Positions 17,676-26,798 of a stretch of DNA of 64,000 bases are shown in pieces; positions within the stretch are counted from its first letter, which is position 1; every line of letters starts with the position of its first letter. The notes under the pieces were generated by a model. The model saw only the letters and a list, made by a program, of their open reading frames with translations. It made no database searches and was not told the origin of the DNA. The translations under genes and the position numbers were made by a program. Origin of the DNA: Deltaproteobacteria bacterium. Lineage in GTDB: Bacteria; Desulfobacterota_D; UBA1144; Nemesobacterales; UBA2774. The stretch covers positions 356,534 through 420,533 of the forward strand of contig JAVKFU010000015.1 of NCBI GenBank assembly GCA_040223695.1, given 5' to 3'.

Positions 17676-18380
17676 TTAAAGATGCTTTTCTAGTTCCCTC
17701 AGATTTTCAATTCTGTCCACTCCGCCGTCCGATTTGAATTGCCCTTCCCTGTCCAGAAGAAGCGTCTTTATTCCGAGCGCCCTTGGTCCGTGAAAATCGT
17801 TTTCAAGGTCGTCTCCGATGTGCATGGACTCGCGTGGATCTGAGCCTGTTCTCTCAAGGGCGAGAGAATAAATCCCGTGCGCGGGTTTGGCGTGACCGGC
17901 TTCGCTCGATATGACGAACGTATCGAAGAATTGGTATATCTCGAGCCTTTCCATGACGTCATATACCCTTGAGTCGAAGTTTGAAATTATGCCGAGATTA
18001 TATCCGCGCGACCTGAGCGTCGAAAGCACTTCTATCGTTTCCGGGAAGAGCGCCCATGCGTCGCTCCTGAAGACTTCGAACAGCTCATCGAAATGAGCGT
18101 CGAATTCATCGAACATCCCGACCTCGTTATATACATCCTCGACTACCGTGCGCCACCACTGTTTTTCGAGCCCCTTTCTTTCCTCTTTCGATACATTGCC
18201 GAAGGCCAGAGGCGGGGCCGAGCCGAACGCCCGGGAGAACGCCTTTTTTATACGCTCGGGACCGGCGTCAGAGCCGTATTTTCTCGCTACACCCGCGTAA
18301 GTATGGCCGAGACCCTCCCTGATATAAAAAAGGGTGTCCGCGGCGTCGAAAAATACGGTTTTTATCCTTCCGTTCTTCAT
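17676..18380 (-). CDS. HAD-superfamily hydrolase
   Basis: A 234-residue HAD enzyme. Motif I is FFDAADTLF, motif II GIISNFDS, motif III the Lys of HAKPAHGIY and motif IV IGDDLENDF. The cap is a C1 helical domain (about residues 20-95). In motif I the position two after the nucleophile Asp, usually the general acid/base Asp, is Ala, as in HDHD3-like members of the superfamily. It may act as a phosphatase with altered mechanism. The frame is open to 18557, but the ATG at 18380 with AAAGGA upstream gives a standard length. Confidence 0.85.
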   Translation of the reverse strand: MKNGRIKTVFFDAADTLFYIREGLGHTYAGVARKYGSDAGPERIKKAFSRAFGSAPPLAFGNVSKEERKGLEKQWWRTVVEDVYNEVGMFDEFDAHFDELFEVFRSDAWALFPETIEVLSTLRSRGYNLGIISNFDSRVYDVMERLEIYQFFDTFVISSEAGHAKPAHGIYSLALERTGSDPRESMHIGDDLENDFHGPRALGIKTLLLDREGQFKSDGGVDRIENLRELEKHL

Positions 18381-18444
18381 CTTTTTTCCTTTTTGTGGGA
18401 ATCGAGTGTTTAATATACACTCTATTTCGGAAAGGAGTAAGGTT

Positions 18445-18828
18445 ATGAATAGCCGAGATGATAATGGGTATGCTGTCGCGGTGAGTGGCGATCTGTTTTT
18501 TTCATCAAAAATAAGACAGGCGGCTAAAATAAATAACGTAGTCGTTGATTTTGTCAAAAACCCGGACGGTCTGATAGATAAACTGGCTTCGCGTCCCCCT
18601 TCCCTTCTCGTCGTGGATCTGAACTATAAAAAAATCGAGCCTCTGGAGCTTATAAAGGTGCTTAAAATTACCCCCGGGCTTAAAGATATTCCGGTTATAG
18701 GGTATTTGCCTCATGTGGAAAAGGATTTAAAAAATAAAGCTGTCGAAGCCGGATACGATATCGTCCTGCCCAGGTCGAGATTCTCACGTGAAGTCGGGGA
18801 TATACTGAAACGGTACACAGGAATCTAG
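18445..18828 (+). CDS. Degenerate receiver-domain protein
   Basis: A 127-residue protein with the alternating strand-helix pattern of a response-regulator receiver. The phosphorylatable Asp position is kept in LLVVDLNYKKIEPLELI. The acidic pair near the N-terminus is missing (SGDLFF), the Thr/Ser switch position is replaced in VIGYLPH, and the conserved Lys near the end is Arg in LPRSRFSRE. There is no output domain. It may be a stand-alone or pseudo-receiver that binds a partner. A strong AAAGGAG precedes the ATG at 18445. Confidence 0.65.
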   Translation: MNSRDDNGYAVAVSGDLFFSSKIRQAAKINNVVVDFVKNPDGLIDKLASRPPSLLVVDLNYKKIEPLELIKVLKITPGLKDIPVIGYLPHVEKDLKNKAVEAGYDIVLPRSRFSREVGDILKRYTGI

Positions 18829-18848
18829 AAGCGGCATTGCTGCGGGCT

Positions 18849-21800
18849 TCAGTAACCGAGATTTGGTCTGAGCCACTTCTCTACTTCCGGCAGCGGAATT
18901 TTCTTGCGCCCGGCGTAGTCCTCCGCCTGGTCTTTATCTATTTCGCTCACGGGGAAGTATTTTGATTCCGGATGCGCGAAATATAGCCCGGCCACGGAGC
19001 TTGGCGGGTATATGGCAAAATTCTCCGTAAGCCTGACTCCAATTTTCTCTTCGGCTTCGAGAAGTTTCCAGAGGGTTGCCTTCTCCGTATGATCGGGGCA
19101 CGCAGGATATCCAGCGGCGGGCCTTATGCCCCTGTATTTTTCCTTTATCAGGTCCTCGAAGGACAGGTTCTCGTCTTTTCCGTATCCCCAGTTCTCCCTG
19201 GCTTTTTTGTGCATCATCTCGGCAAGGGCTTCGGCGATGCGGTCGCCGAGGGCCTGTATCATTATCGCGGTGTAATCGTCGTTTTTGGCTTTAAAGGAGT
19301 CGGCGAATTCTTCCACCTCCTCGCCCGCCGTGACTACGAATCCCCCAATATAGTCCTCTCTTCCGGAGTCTGACGGGGCGACAAAATCCGCGAGACAGAA
19401 ATAAGTCTGATTTTCTCCCTTGTCTTTCTGCTGACGGAGGAAATGGAACGTATCAAGTATTTTATCCCGATTGTTATCCGTATATACTTCAACGTCGTCG
19501 CCCTTGCTGTTAGCGGGCCAGAATGACAGAACCGCTCTAGGCCTGAAACGCTTTTCAGCCCCGATCTGTTTAAGCAGTCTCTCGGCGTCATCGTAGAGGC
19601 TCTTTGCCTGTTTCCCCCATTTCTTGTGCTCGAAGATTTTCGGATATATGCCCTTGAGCTCCCATACCCAGAAGAAGGGAGACCAGTCGATGTAGGGAAT
19701 GATATCCTCAATGGGTATATCATCCATTACTTCCGGCCCCAGGTTCTGAGGCGTATCTATTGGGGTGTTCCGCCAGTCGTCCGTAAATCTGCGGTCCCTG
19801 GCCTCTGCAATTGAGAGGTATTCCGTCTTGCTTTTTTTTGAGGAATGCAGTTCTCTCAACTCCTCGTGTTTTTCCTCCAGCTCCCTTGCGTATTTATCGT
19901 ACTTTTCGGGGTTCAGGAGGTCGTTGCACACGTTTACCACAAGTGAGGCGTCCTGAACGTGGCTCACTACACCGCTGTACTGGGGCGCGATTTTTATCGC
20001 CGTATGCGCCCTGCTAGTAGTCGCGCCTCCGATAAGGAGCGGCGTTTTGAACCCCTGCCTTTCCATTTCAGAAGCGTTGTGAACCATTTCGTCAAGCGAA
20101 GGGGTTATAAGCCCGCTCAGGCCGATTATATTGGCGTCCATTTCCCTCGCCGTTTTTAGTATGTTTTCGCACGGCACCATGACTCCGAGATCAATTACCT
20201 CATAGTTGTTGCATCCCAGAACCACAGACACTATGTTCTTTCCTATATCGTGAACATCTCCCTTGACAGTCGCGATAACGAACTTACCTTTCGGTCTGCC
20301 GGCGCCCGATTTGGCTTTCTCGGCTTCCATGAAGGGCTCGAGATACGCCACGGCCTTTTTCATAACGCGCGCGCTCTTTACAACCTGGGGCAGAAACATT
20401 TTCCCTTCCCCGAAGAGTTTCCCGACAACTTTCATCCCCTCCATAAGTGGGCCCTCTATTACTTCAAGCGGCTTTTCGAATTTCCGGCGCGCCTCCTCTG
20501 TATCGTCCTCTATGTAATCCACAATCCCCTTGACAAGCGCGTGCGAAAGACGCTCCTCGACACTCCCCTCTCTCCATTTTTCGGTTTCTTTTTCTCTGAC
20601 CTTTCCGGTGTCTTTAATCTTCTCCGCGTAATCTACGAGTATTTCGGTTGCGTCCAGTCTTCTGTTAAGGAGGACGTCTTCCACCTTTTCCAGGAGCTCT
20701 GGATCTATATTTTCATAGACCTCAAGCATTCCGGCATTGACGATAGCCATATCGAGCCCCGCGTTAATGGCGTGGTAGAGGAAAGCGCTGTGCATCGCCT
20801 CCCTGACTACATTATTGCCTCGGAACGAGAACGATATATTGCTTATGCCGCCGCTTGTTTTGGCTCCGGGACATACTGCTTTTATCTCTTTCACCGCCTC
20901 TATGAAGTCAAGCGCATAGTTGTTGTGCTCTTCTATGCCCGTCGCGACGGTGAGAACGTTGGGGTCGAAGATAATATCGTCAGGGTCCATGCCGACTCTT
21001 TCGGTCAGAAGCTCGTATACCCTCCGGCATATCCTGACTTTATCCTCTTTTGTCGCGGCCTGTCCCTTTTCGTCAAACGCCATTACGACCGCCGCAGCGC
21101 CGTAATGCATCACCTTCCAGGCCTGCTCGAGGAACTTATCCTCTCCTTCTTTCAGGCTTATTGAGTTGACAATCCCCTTGCCCTGAATACATTTAAGCCC
21201 CTCTTCAATTACGGTAAATTTCGAGCTGTCGATCATTATAGGGACGCGTGATATGTCGGGCTCGGACGCTATCAGGTTTAAAAAGCGCGTCATACAGGCC
21301 TCGCCATCCAGGAGCGCTTCATCGAAATTAACGTCTATGATATTCGCTCCGTTTTCCACCTGCTGCTTAGCCACGCTCAAAGCGCTCTCGAAATCGTCCT
21401 CCTTTATGAGCCGGGCGAACCTCGGGGAGCCTGTCACGTTCGTCCGCTCGCCTATCATTATAAAGGGGGCGTTTTCTCCTATATTAAGGGCTTCAAGGCC
21501 GCTCAGCCGGGTAGCAGGGCTGATTTCAGGTATTTTCCGGGGCGGGAATTTCCGTACCTTGTCCGCTATGGCCTTTATATGGTCGGGGGTTGTCCCGCAG
21601 CAGCCGCCTACAATGTTGACGAATCCGCTTTCTGCGAAATCCTCGAGATAGCTCGACGTATCCTCCGGGGTCTGATCATACCCTGTCTCGCTAAGCGGGT
21701 TCGGCAGTCCCGCGTTCGGGTAGCAGCTTATGTAGCAGTCCGCGATTCTGGAGAGCTCCTCTATGTAGGGCCGCATTTCCTGAGCGCCGAGTGCGCAGTT

Positions 21801-22547
21801 TATTCCCACGCTTAAGGGCTCTGCGTGCCTGACCGAGTTCCAGAACGCCTCTACGGTCTGACCGGAAAGCGTCCGGCCCGATGCGTCTGTAATCGTGACC
21901 GAGAGCATGAACGGAAGGCGAACCGCGTGCTCGTCGAAAAACCTGTATACGGCATATATAGCCGCTTTAAGGTTCAGGGTGTCAAAAGTGGTCTCCGCGA
22001 GGATTATATCGGTCCCGCCGTCTACAAGGCCGGTTACCTGTTCATAATACGCGTCCACCAGCTCATCAAAAGTTACGCCTCTCAGTGCCGGGTTGTTAAC
22101 GTCGGGGGAGATTGACGCGGTTTTGGTCGTAGGGCCGAGCGCGCCTGCCACGAAGCATTTACGCTCCGGGTCTTCCTTCATGAATTCCTCGACAGACTCT
22201 TTGGCGAGCTCCGCCGCTTTTTTGTTGAGCTCGTAAACGATGTGCTCAAGTTTGTAATCGGCCTGTGAGATACGGTTTGCGTTAAAGGTGTTCGTCTCAA
22301 TAATATCGGCTCCGGCCTCGAGGTAAAGACGATGTATTTCAGATATGATTTCCGGTCTCGTAAGGCATAGAAGGTCGTTATCTCCTTTGAGATCGTGCGG
22401 GTGCTCTTTAAATATATCTCCCCTGAAATCCTCTTCTTCGAGTTTATAGCGCTGTACCATAGTTCCCATAGCGCCGTCCATGAAGAGGATTCTCTCGTTC
22501 AGAAGCAGGCGTAGCGATTTGTAAGATTCATGTTCCGGTTTATTCAT
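18849..22547 (-). CDS. metH: Cobalamin-dependent methionine synthase
   Basis: A 1232-residue enzyme with all four modules. The homocysteine-binding domain carries [11 protein letters not shown] and the zinc Cys of GINCALG. The methyltetrahydrofolate domain follows ([15 protein letters not shown], about residue 366). The cap and B12-binding domain contain [10 protein letters not shown] with the axial His. The C-terminal activation domain contains [15 protein letters not shown]. The length is close to that of E. coli MetH (1227 residues). It moves a methyl group from methyltetrahydrofolate to homocysteine through methylcobalamin. No cobalamin riboswitch could be recognised in the short upstream region. 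Confidence 0.97.
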   Translation of the reverse strand: MNKPEHESYKSLRLLLNERILFMDGAMGTMVQRYKLEEEDFRGDIFKEHPHDLKGDNDLLCLTRPEIISEIHRLYLEAGADIIETNTFNANRISQADYKLEHIVYELNKKAAELAKESVEEFMKEDPERKCFVAGALGPTTKTASISPDVNNPALRGVTFDELVDAYYEQVTGLVDGGTDIILAETTFDTLNLKAAIYAVYRFFDEHAVRLPFMLSVTITDASGRTLSGQTVEAFWNSVRHAEPLSVGINCALGAQEMRPYIEELSRIADCYISCYPNAGLPNPLSETGYDQTPEDTSSYLEDFAESGFVNIVGGCCGTTPDHIKAIADKVRKFPPRKIPEISPATRLSGLEALNIGENAPFIMIGERTNVTGSPRFARLIKEDDFESALSVAKQQVENGANIIDVNFDEALLDGEACMTRFLNLIASEPDISRVPIMIDSSKFTVIEEGLKCIQGKGIVNSISLKEGEDKFLEQAWKVMHYGAAAVVMAFDEKGQAATKEDKVRICRRVYELLTERVGMDPDDIIFDPNVLTVATGIEEHNNYALDFIEAVKEIKAVCPGAKTSGGISNISFSFRGNNVVREAMHSAFLYHAINAGLDMAIVNAGMLEVYENIDPELLEKVEDVLLNRRLDATEILVDYAEKIKDTGKVREKETEKWREGSVEERLSHALVKGIVDYIEDDTEEARRKFEKPLEVIEGPLMEGMKVVGKLFGEGKMFLPQVVKSARVMKKAVAYLEPFMEAEKAKSGAGRPKGKFVIATVKGDVHDIGKNIVSVVLGCNNYEVIDLGVMVPCENILKTAREMDANIIGLSGLITPSLDEMVHNASEMERQGFKTPLLIGGATTSRAHTAIKIAPQYSGVVSHVQDASLVVNVCNDLLNPEKYDKYARELEEKHEELRELHSSKKSKTEYLSIAEARDRRFTDDWRNTPIDTPQNLGPEVMDDIPIEDIIPYIDWSPFFWVWELKGIYPKIFEHKKWGKQAKSLYDDAERLLKQIGAEKRFRPRAVLSFWPANSKGDDVEVYTDNNRDKILDTFHFLRQQKDKGENQTYFCLADFVAPSDSGREDYIGGFVVTAGEEVEEFADSFKAKNDDYTAIMIQALGDRIAEALAEMMHKKARENWGYGKDENLSFEDLIKEKYRGIRPAAGYPACPDHTEKATLWKLLEAEEKIGVRLTENFAIYPPSSVAGLYFAHPESKYFPVSEIDKDQAEDYAGRKKIPLPEVEKWLRPNLGY

Positions 22548-22613
22548 TTGACAGTATTATACCGAATTATATCAAAAGGCCCTTTTTGAAATGATTTCGA
22601 TACGGGTTCTTTC

Positions 22614-23420
22614 TCAGCTCCAGTCGTCCCGCATTTTTCTCAATTTCTTGAAAACGGACACGGGCGAAGTGTCGAGTTCGGGATTTCTTTTCTTGAGCTC
22701 TTCTATTACTCCGGGCGCGTCATATCTGAGAAAAGGGTTATATTTCTTCTCTTCCCCTATTGTCGTGGGAGCAGGTTCTTCTCCCTGTGAGCGGCTTTCG
22801 AGCACTTGTTCGAGCTTATTTTTTGCCTCTGCGTTGTCAGGCTCTATATCGAGCGCGAATTTGAGGTTCGCCTCGGAATATTCATGGCCGACCAGAATTT
22901 TGTAATCCTCGGGCAGTGTCCTGAGCTTCGTATCAATGCTTTTGAACAGCTGCTCCCCGTCCCCTCTGTGCCGGAGGTTCCCGCAGCCGGCTAAAAAGAG
23001 CGTATCCCCTACGAACGCGTGGTCCCCCACGATAAGAGTCAGGTGCTCGGGACAGTGTCCCGGGGTGTGAAGCACCTCGAGCCCGATATTTCCCACCTCT
23101 ATTACGTCGCCTTCGTCGATTGGCCCGCTTCTGGGGGAAACCAGATCCCGTCCCAGAGGATGGACGAGTATTTTAGACATCGTTACTTTCAGGATGGGGT
23201 CGTTTCCCCTGATATGATCGGGGTGGCAGTGCGTGTTGATAATGTGTCTGACACTGAGGCCGTTATCCCTGATGAAGTTCAGGACCTCGACCGGGTCGTA
23301 AGGGTCTATCACCGCGCATTCGGAAGTGTCGGTGCTCCAGATTATGTAATTATAGTTGCTGTCGCTTTCTTCCGTTCTTATTCTCGCGATCCCGTATCCG
23401 GGGCCGTTGAAAGTGTCCAT
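22614..23420 (-). CDS. MBL-fold hydrolase, glyoxalase II-like
   Basis: A 268-residue metallo-beta-lactamase-fold protein with metal ligands Thr-His-Cys-His-Pro-Asp-His (about residues 63-69), LHTPGHCPEHL, the bridging Asp of VGDTLFLAGCG and the late VGHEY His. It resembles GloB, which hydrolyses S-lactoylglutathione, and its C-terminal half (about 190-268) matches the alpha-helical extension of GloB proteins. The substrate is not proven, as many GloB-like proteins act on other thioesters. It diverges from the lipoprotein at 23580. Confidence 0.85.
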   Translation of the reverse strand: MDTFNGPGYGIARIRTEESDSNYNYIIWSTDTSECAVIDPYDPVEVLNFIRDNGLSVRHIINTHCHPDHIRGNDPILKVTMSKILVHPLGRDLVSPRSGPIDEGDVIEVGNIGLEVLHTPGHCPEHLTLIVGDHAFVGDTLFLAGCGNLRHRGDGEQLFKSIDTKLRTLPEDYKILVGHEYSEANLKFALDIEPDNAEAKNKLEQVLESRSQGEEPAPTTIGEEKKYNPFLRYDAPGVIEELKKRNPELDTSPVSVFKKLRKMRDDWS

Positions 23421-23579
23421 ATCCTTATCTCCGTTAATCCGTTTTGCGGTCCCTCAAATAAACAGGATAGTTATTATGCCATAAAATATTAATATTATTG
23501 ATTGTTTTAGGTAAAATATATACTTAAGAACGAGGAATTTTAAAAGTATTAGCCTCGGTAGTCTCAAAAAGGTGACTAT
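23421..23579. other. Divergent intergenic region
   Basis: These 159 AT-rich bases lie between the hydrolase and lipoprotein genes. They contain the AGGTGA ribosome-binding site of the lipoprotein but no promoter I can defend. Confidence 0.35.
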
Positions 23580-24011
23580 TTGAATATTACAAGATACCAG
23601 ATAATTTTGGCTTTATTGTTTTTCTCTCTGTCTGCCGGATGCAATAAGGAACCGAAATACATACCGGGGATGAGCGTACAGGGATACAGGGCGTCCATTT
23701 CAAAGATACTGTTCTCCCCTATAGCCTTTGACGGCGCAACGGTTGCGGTCGAAGGCATAGTAAAGGATATAAACGAGGATTCCTCTGAGACCGAGAATGG
23801 GGTCATAACCTATTTCAAGCTGGCCGATCTGAATGGGAATTATGTAAATGTAAATATGCCCGGCTCCTGGGATATTGTTGACGACGACTATATGATCGTG
23901 GGCGGTGTGTACAGGAAGAACAGTAATGAAATTGAGGCCAGCCAGTTCGAGAAGATAGTATTAGAGGATAAGAACAAGACCGAGGAAATTGAAAAGCGGG
24001 ACGAATGGTAA
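23580..24011 (+). CDS. Small lipoprotein
   Basis: A 143-residue protein starting at a TTG with AGGTGA five bases upstream. The signal peptide ends in Leu-Ser-Ala-Gly-Cys at about residues 17-21, so it should be lipidated. The mature part has several beta-strand-like stretches (ATVAVEGIVKD, ITYFKLADLNGNYVNVNM, DDYMIVGGVYR), suggesting an OB-like or immunoglobulin-like fold. I do not recognise the family. Its 52-base distance to the next start allows co-transcription with thrC. Confidence 0.65.
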   Translation: MNITRYQIILALLFFSLSAGCNKEPKYIPGMSVQGYRASISKILFSPIAFDGATVAVEGIVKDINEDSSETENGVITYFKLADLNGNYVNVNMPGSWDIVDDDYMIVGGVYRKNSNEIEASQFEKIVLEDKNKTEEIEKRDEW

Positions 24012-24099
24012 GACCTTTAACACGCATTCATTTTCTTTGACAACCCGGTAGTTAAAGGGTAATTTGATAGATTTATCCATCATATCCGCGGGGTATTTT

Positions 24100-25389
24100 A
24101 TGAGTTTTGTGAAGGGACTTAAGTGTAAAGAATGCGGCGAGGAATACCCGAAGGAGCCACTTCATGTTTGTGAAACATGTTTTGGTCCCCTGGAGGCAGT
24201 TTACAACTATGACGAGATAAAGAAGGTGATTTCACGGGAGGTAATTGAAAAACGGGACCGCAATATATGGCGATACAAAGAGTTACTGCCCGTTGATCAG
24301 GAACCGACCGTGGGAGTCAAAGTAGGATATACCCCGCTCGTAAAGGCGGATAATCTGGGCCGCGCTCTGGGCCTGAAAGAAATATATGTAAAGAATGACG
24401 CTGTTTGTTTCCCGACCCTCTCATTTAAGGACAGAGTTGTTTCGGTAGCCCTTTCAAAAGCAAAAGAGTTCGGATTCAAGACGGCGGCCTGCGCCTCTAC
24501 GGGCAATCTGGCAAATGCGGTCGCGGCGCTCACTACAGCCGGGAATCTGGAAAACTTTATTTTTATTCCCCACAATCTGGAAGAGGCAAAGATAATAGGC
24601 ACTACAGTATACGGCTCTAATCTTATAGGAGTTAAAGGCGCTTACGATGATGTAAACAGGTTGTGCAGCGAAGTAGCAGGCAAGTTCGGCTGGGCGTTCG
24701 TGAATATCAACATGCGTCCATACTATGCGGAGGGCTCTAAATCCTTTGCCTTTGAAATGATGGAACAGCTCGGATGGCGCACACCCAAACATATAGTAGT
24801 GCCGATGGCGAGCGGATCGCTGCTGACCAAGGTATGGAAGGCGATAAAAGAGTTTGAAATGATGGGGCTTGTCGAGGAAAACGGCACAAAAATTTACGGC
24901 GCGCAGGCTACCGGATGCTCGCCCATAACAACGGCTCTCAAGAACGAATGGGAGATATTCAAGCCGGTCAAGCCCGATACCATAGCCAAGTCGCTTGCCA
25001 TAGGCACCCCGGCGGACGGATTTTACGCCATGTGTGTAATGAGAGAGAGCGGCGGATGGGGAGAGGATGTGACGGATCGGGAGATAGTAAACGGAATAAA
25101 GCTTCTTGCCGAAACCGAGGGTATATTCACCGAGACGGCGGGCGGTGTTACTATGGCTGTAACTAAAAAGCTGATCGAGCAGGGAGTGATACCGAAAAAC
25201 GAGTCCATAGTAGTATCCATAACGGGAAACGGGCTCAAGACTCAGGATGCCATCGTAAACGATGTCTCTCAGCCGCATATTATAGACGCTAATCTTGAAG
25301 AGTTCGAAGAGTTATATTCAAAATTAAAGGAACAAGAAGAAAAAGGAGGTTTGCAAGATGCCCTCTGTTCGCATTCCAACACCGCTTAG
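24100..25389 (+). CDS. thrC: Threonine synthase
   Basis: A PLP-dependent enzyme of about 429 residues that turns O-phosphohomoserine into threonine. It begins with a zinc ribbon (Cys-Lys-Glu-Cys and Cys-Glu-Thr-Cys within the first 35 residues) typical of the archaeal-type synthases. The PLP Lys lies in [11 protein letters not shown], and the phosphate-binding motif is [11 protein letters not shown] chose the ATG at 24100 over an upstream TTG at 24064 because homologues start just before the ribbon, though the TTG has AAAGGG before it. The 3' end overlaps the sulfur-carrier gene by 32 bases. Confidence 0.92.
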   Translation: MSFVKGLKCKECGEEYPKEPLHVCETCFGPLEAVYNYDEIKKVISREVIEKRDRNIWRYKELLPVDQEPTVGVKVGYTPLVKADNLGRALGLKEIYVKNDAVCFPTLSFKDRVVSVALSKAKEFGFKTAACASTGNLANAVAALTTAGNLENFIFIPHNLEEAKIIGTTVYGSNLIGVKGAYDDVNRLCSEVAGKFGWAFVNINMRPYYAEGSKSFAFEMMEQLGWRTPKHIVVPMASGSLLTKVWKAIKEFEMMGLVEENGTKIYGAQATGCSPITTALKNEWEIFKPVKPDTIAKSLAIGTPADGFYAMCVMRESGGWGEDVTDREIVNGIKLLAETEGIFTETAGGVTMAVTKKLIEQGVIPKNESIVVSITGNGLKTQDAIVNDVSQPHIIDANLEEFEELYSKLKEQEEKGGLQDALCSHSNTA

Positions 25390-25633
25390 GAAGCTCACGT
25401 CCGAAAAGGACGAGGTTTCGATAAGCGCGGCAAATGTCGGAGAATTGATAGAAGAAATGGAAAGTCAGTATCCCGGGATTAAAGACAGGCTCTGTGATGA
25501 ATCCGGAAATGTAAGAAGATTCATAAACCTGTACGTCAACAACGAAGATATAAGATTTTTAAGCGGGAAGGAAACCGCTTTAAAAGAAGATGACGTCGTA
25601 TCCATAATACCTGCAATTGCGGGCGGGATCTGA
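25358..25633 (+). CDS. ThiS/MoaD-like sulfur-carrier protein with Gly-Gly-Ile end
   Basis: A 91-residue ubiquitin-fold protein ([58 protein letters not shown]). It resembles CysO and MoaD-type carriers, which end in a free Gly-Gly that is adenylated and loaded with sulfur. Here one Ile follows the Gly-Gly, so activation would need a peptidase to trim it. An AAAGGAGGT sits seven bases before the ATG inside thrC, so it has its own strong ribosome-binding site. No E1-like or JAMM protease gene is in this window. Confidence 0.85.
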   Translation: MPSVRIPTPLRKLTSEKDEVSISAANVGELIEEMESQYPGIKDRLCDESGNVRRFINLYVNNEDIRFLSGKETALKEDDVVSIIPAIAGGI

Positions 25634-25647
25634 ATTCTAACACCTCT

Positions 25648-25666
25648 CCCCGGCACTAATCCGGGG
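25648..25666. terminator. GC-rich hairpin between convergent genes
   Basis: CCCCGG at 25648-25653 pairs with CCGGGG at 25661-25666 across a seven-base loop. It sits between the convergent thrC/sulfur-carrier pair and dnaJ and could end transcription from both sides. No T tract follows, so it is not a typical intrinsic terminator. Confidence 0.4.
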
Positions 25667-25680
25667 ACTCCGGGGCAGGA

Positions 25681-26775
25681 TTACTTGTTGAAGAGTTCCT
25701 GAAGCCTGGACACAAACCGCTTCGTCATGGGAATGTTTTTCCCTTCGCTTGCCCTGGCAAACTCCTCCAGCAGGGCCTGCTGCTTTTTGTTGAGCTTGAC
25801 CGGAACTTCAACTTGCACCTCTATGTAGAGATCCCCTACTCCCCTGCCCCCGAGTCTCGGAACCCCTTTCCCCTTTATTCTGAAAGTCTGACCGGACTGC
25901 GTGCCGGGAGGGATTTTGATAGTGCTTTTTCCCCGTGGGGTCGGTATCTCCACTTCATCCCCCAGAGCCGCCTGGACGAACGCGACAGGGACCCTGCAGT
26001 AGAGATCCTCGCCGTCGCGTCTGAAGAGAGGGTGTTCCTCTACGTGTATTTCTATATAGAGGTCGCCGTTAGGGCCGCCCATATGTCCTGTGTCTCCCTC
26101 GCCCCGGATCCGGAGTCTGGCTCCATTCGAGATTCCGGGAGGCACGTTTACCCTGACACTATGATCTGCCATAACATATCTGTCCCCGCCGCAGTTAACA
26201 CAGGTTCTGGTAATCCTAGTGCCGGTTCCCCCACACGCGGAGCAACTCCTTTTTATAGCGAAAAATCCCTGTGAGTATTGGAACTCTCCTCTTCCCCCGC
26301 AGCTTGAGCATATTGTCTCTCCACCTCTCGCAGCCCCGCTTCCGCCGCACTCCGGGCACACTACGCTTCTGGGTATTGTGAGCTCTCTTTCGGCGCCCCC
26401 TACAGCCTCTTCAAACGAAAGTTCAAGGGAGTATTTGAGGTCTTTTCCCCTTTGGGCCCTCTCACGCGCACCCGCTTTAAAAACCTCTTCGAAAAGATTC
26501 CCGAAAATATCATTGAATCCGGCCTCGAAATCCAGATCGGAGAATATTCCTTCCGCTGATATATGGCCGAAACTATCGTATCGGGCCCTCTTATCGGGGT
26601 CTTTTAGTATCTGATATGCTTCGTTTATCCGCTTGAATCTTTCCTCAGCTTCCCTGTTTCCGGGGTTTCTGTCCGGGTGGTATTCAAAAGCGAGTCTCTT
26701 GTATGATCTTTTTATTTCTTCGGAGCTTGCGTTTCGTTCGATCCGCAAAACTTCGTAGTAATCAAAACTTGTCAT
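25681..26775 (-). CDS. dnaJ: Chaperone co-factor DnaJ
   Basis: A 364-residue type A J-protein. The J-domain (about residues 3-68) carries His-Pro-Asp in AFEYHPDRNPG. The linker is short and poor in Gly, lacking the usual Gly-Phe repeats. The zinc-binding domain has four Cys-x2-Cys-x-Gly repeats (CPECGGSG, CSSCGGRG, CSACGGTG, CVNCGG). The C-terminal substrate-binding domains follow. It stimulates DnaK ATPase activity. It is the last gene of grpE-dnaK-dnaJ. A TTG codon just before the ATG could also be used. Confidence 0.94.
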   Translation of the reverse strand: MTSFDYYEVLRIERNASSEEIKRSYKRLAFEYHPDRNPGNREAEERFKRINEAYQILKDPDKRARYDSFGHISAEGIFSDLDFEAGFNDIFGNLFEEVFKAGARERAQRGKDLKYSLELSFEEAVGGAERELTIPRSVVCPECGGSGAARGGETICSSCGGRGEFQYSQGFFAIKRSCSACGGTGTRITRTCVNCGGDRYVMADHSVRVNVPPGISNGARLRIRGEGDTGHMGGPNGDLYIEIHVEEHPLFRRDGEDLYCRVPVAFVQAALGDEVEIPTPRGKSTIKIPPGTQSGQTFRIKGKGVPRLGGRGVGDLYIEVQVEVPVKLNKKQQALLEEFARASEGKNIPMTKRFVSRLQELFNK

Positions 26776-26798
26776 CAAAAAGCATCCGTAAACTGTAA

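Noticed and set aside
18828-18850. Hairpin at the end of the receiver-like gene
   Set aside because: The stem is imperfect and includes the stop codon, and no T tract follows on either strand.
20250-21164. 304-residue frame on the plus strand inside metH
   Set aside because: It is the mirror of a complete, highly conserved MetH frame, has no ribosome-binding site and its composition is that of an antisense reading.
22548-22613. Cobalamin riboswitch before metH
   Set aside because: The space between metH and the next gene is only 66 bases, and no B12-box-like or pseudoknot sequence could be recognised.
24454-25278. 274-residue minus-strand frame opposite thrC
   Set aside because: It is a shadow of threonine synthase, with a tyrosine- and arginine-rich composition unlike the true proteins here.
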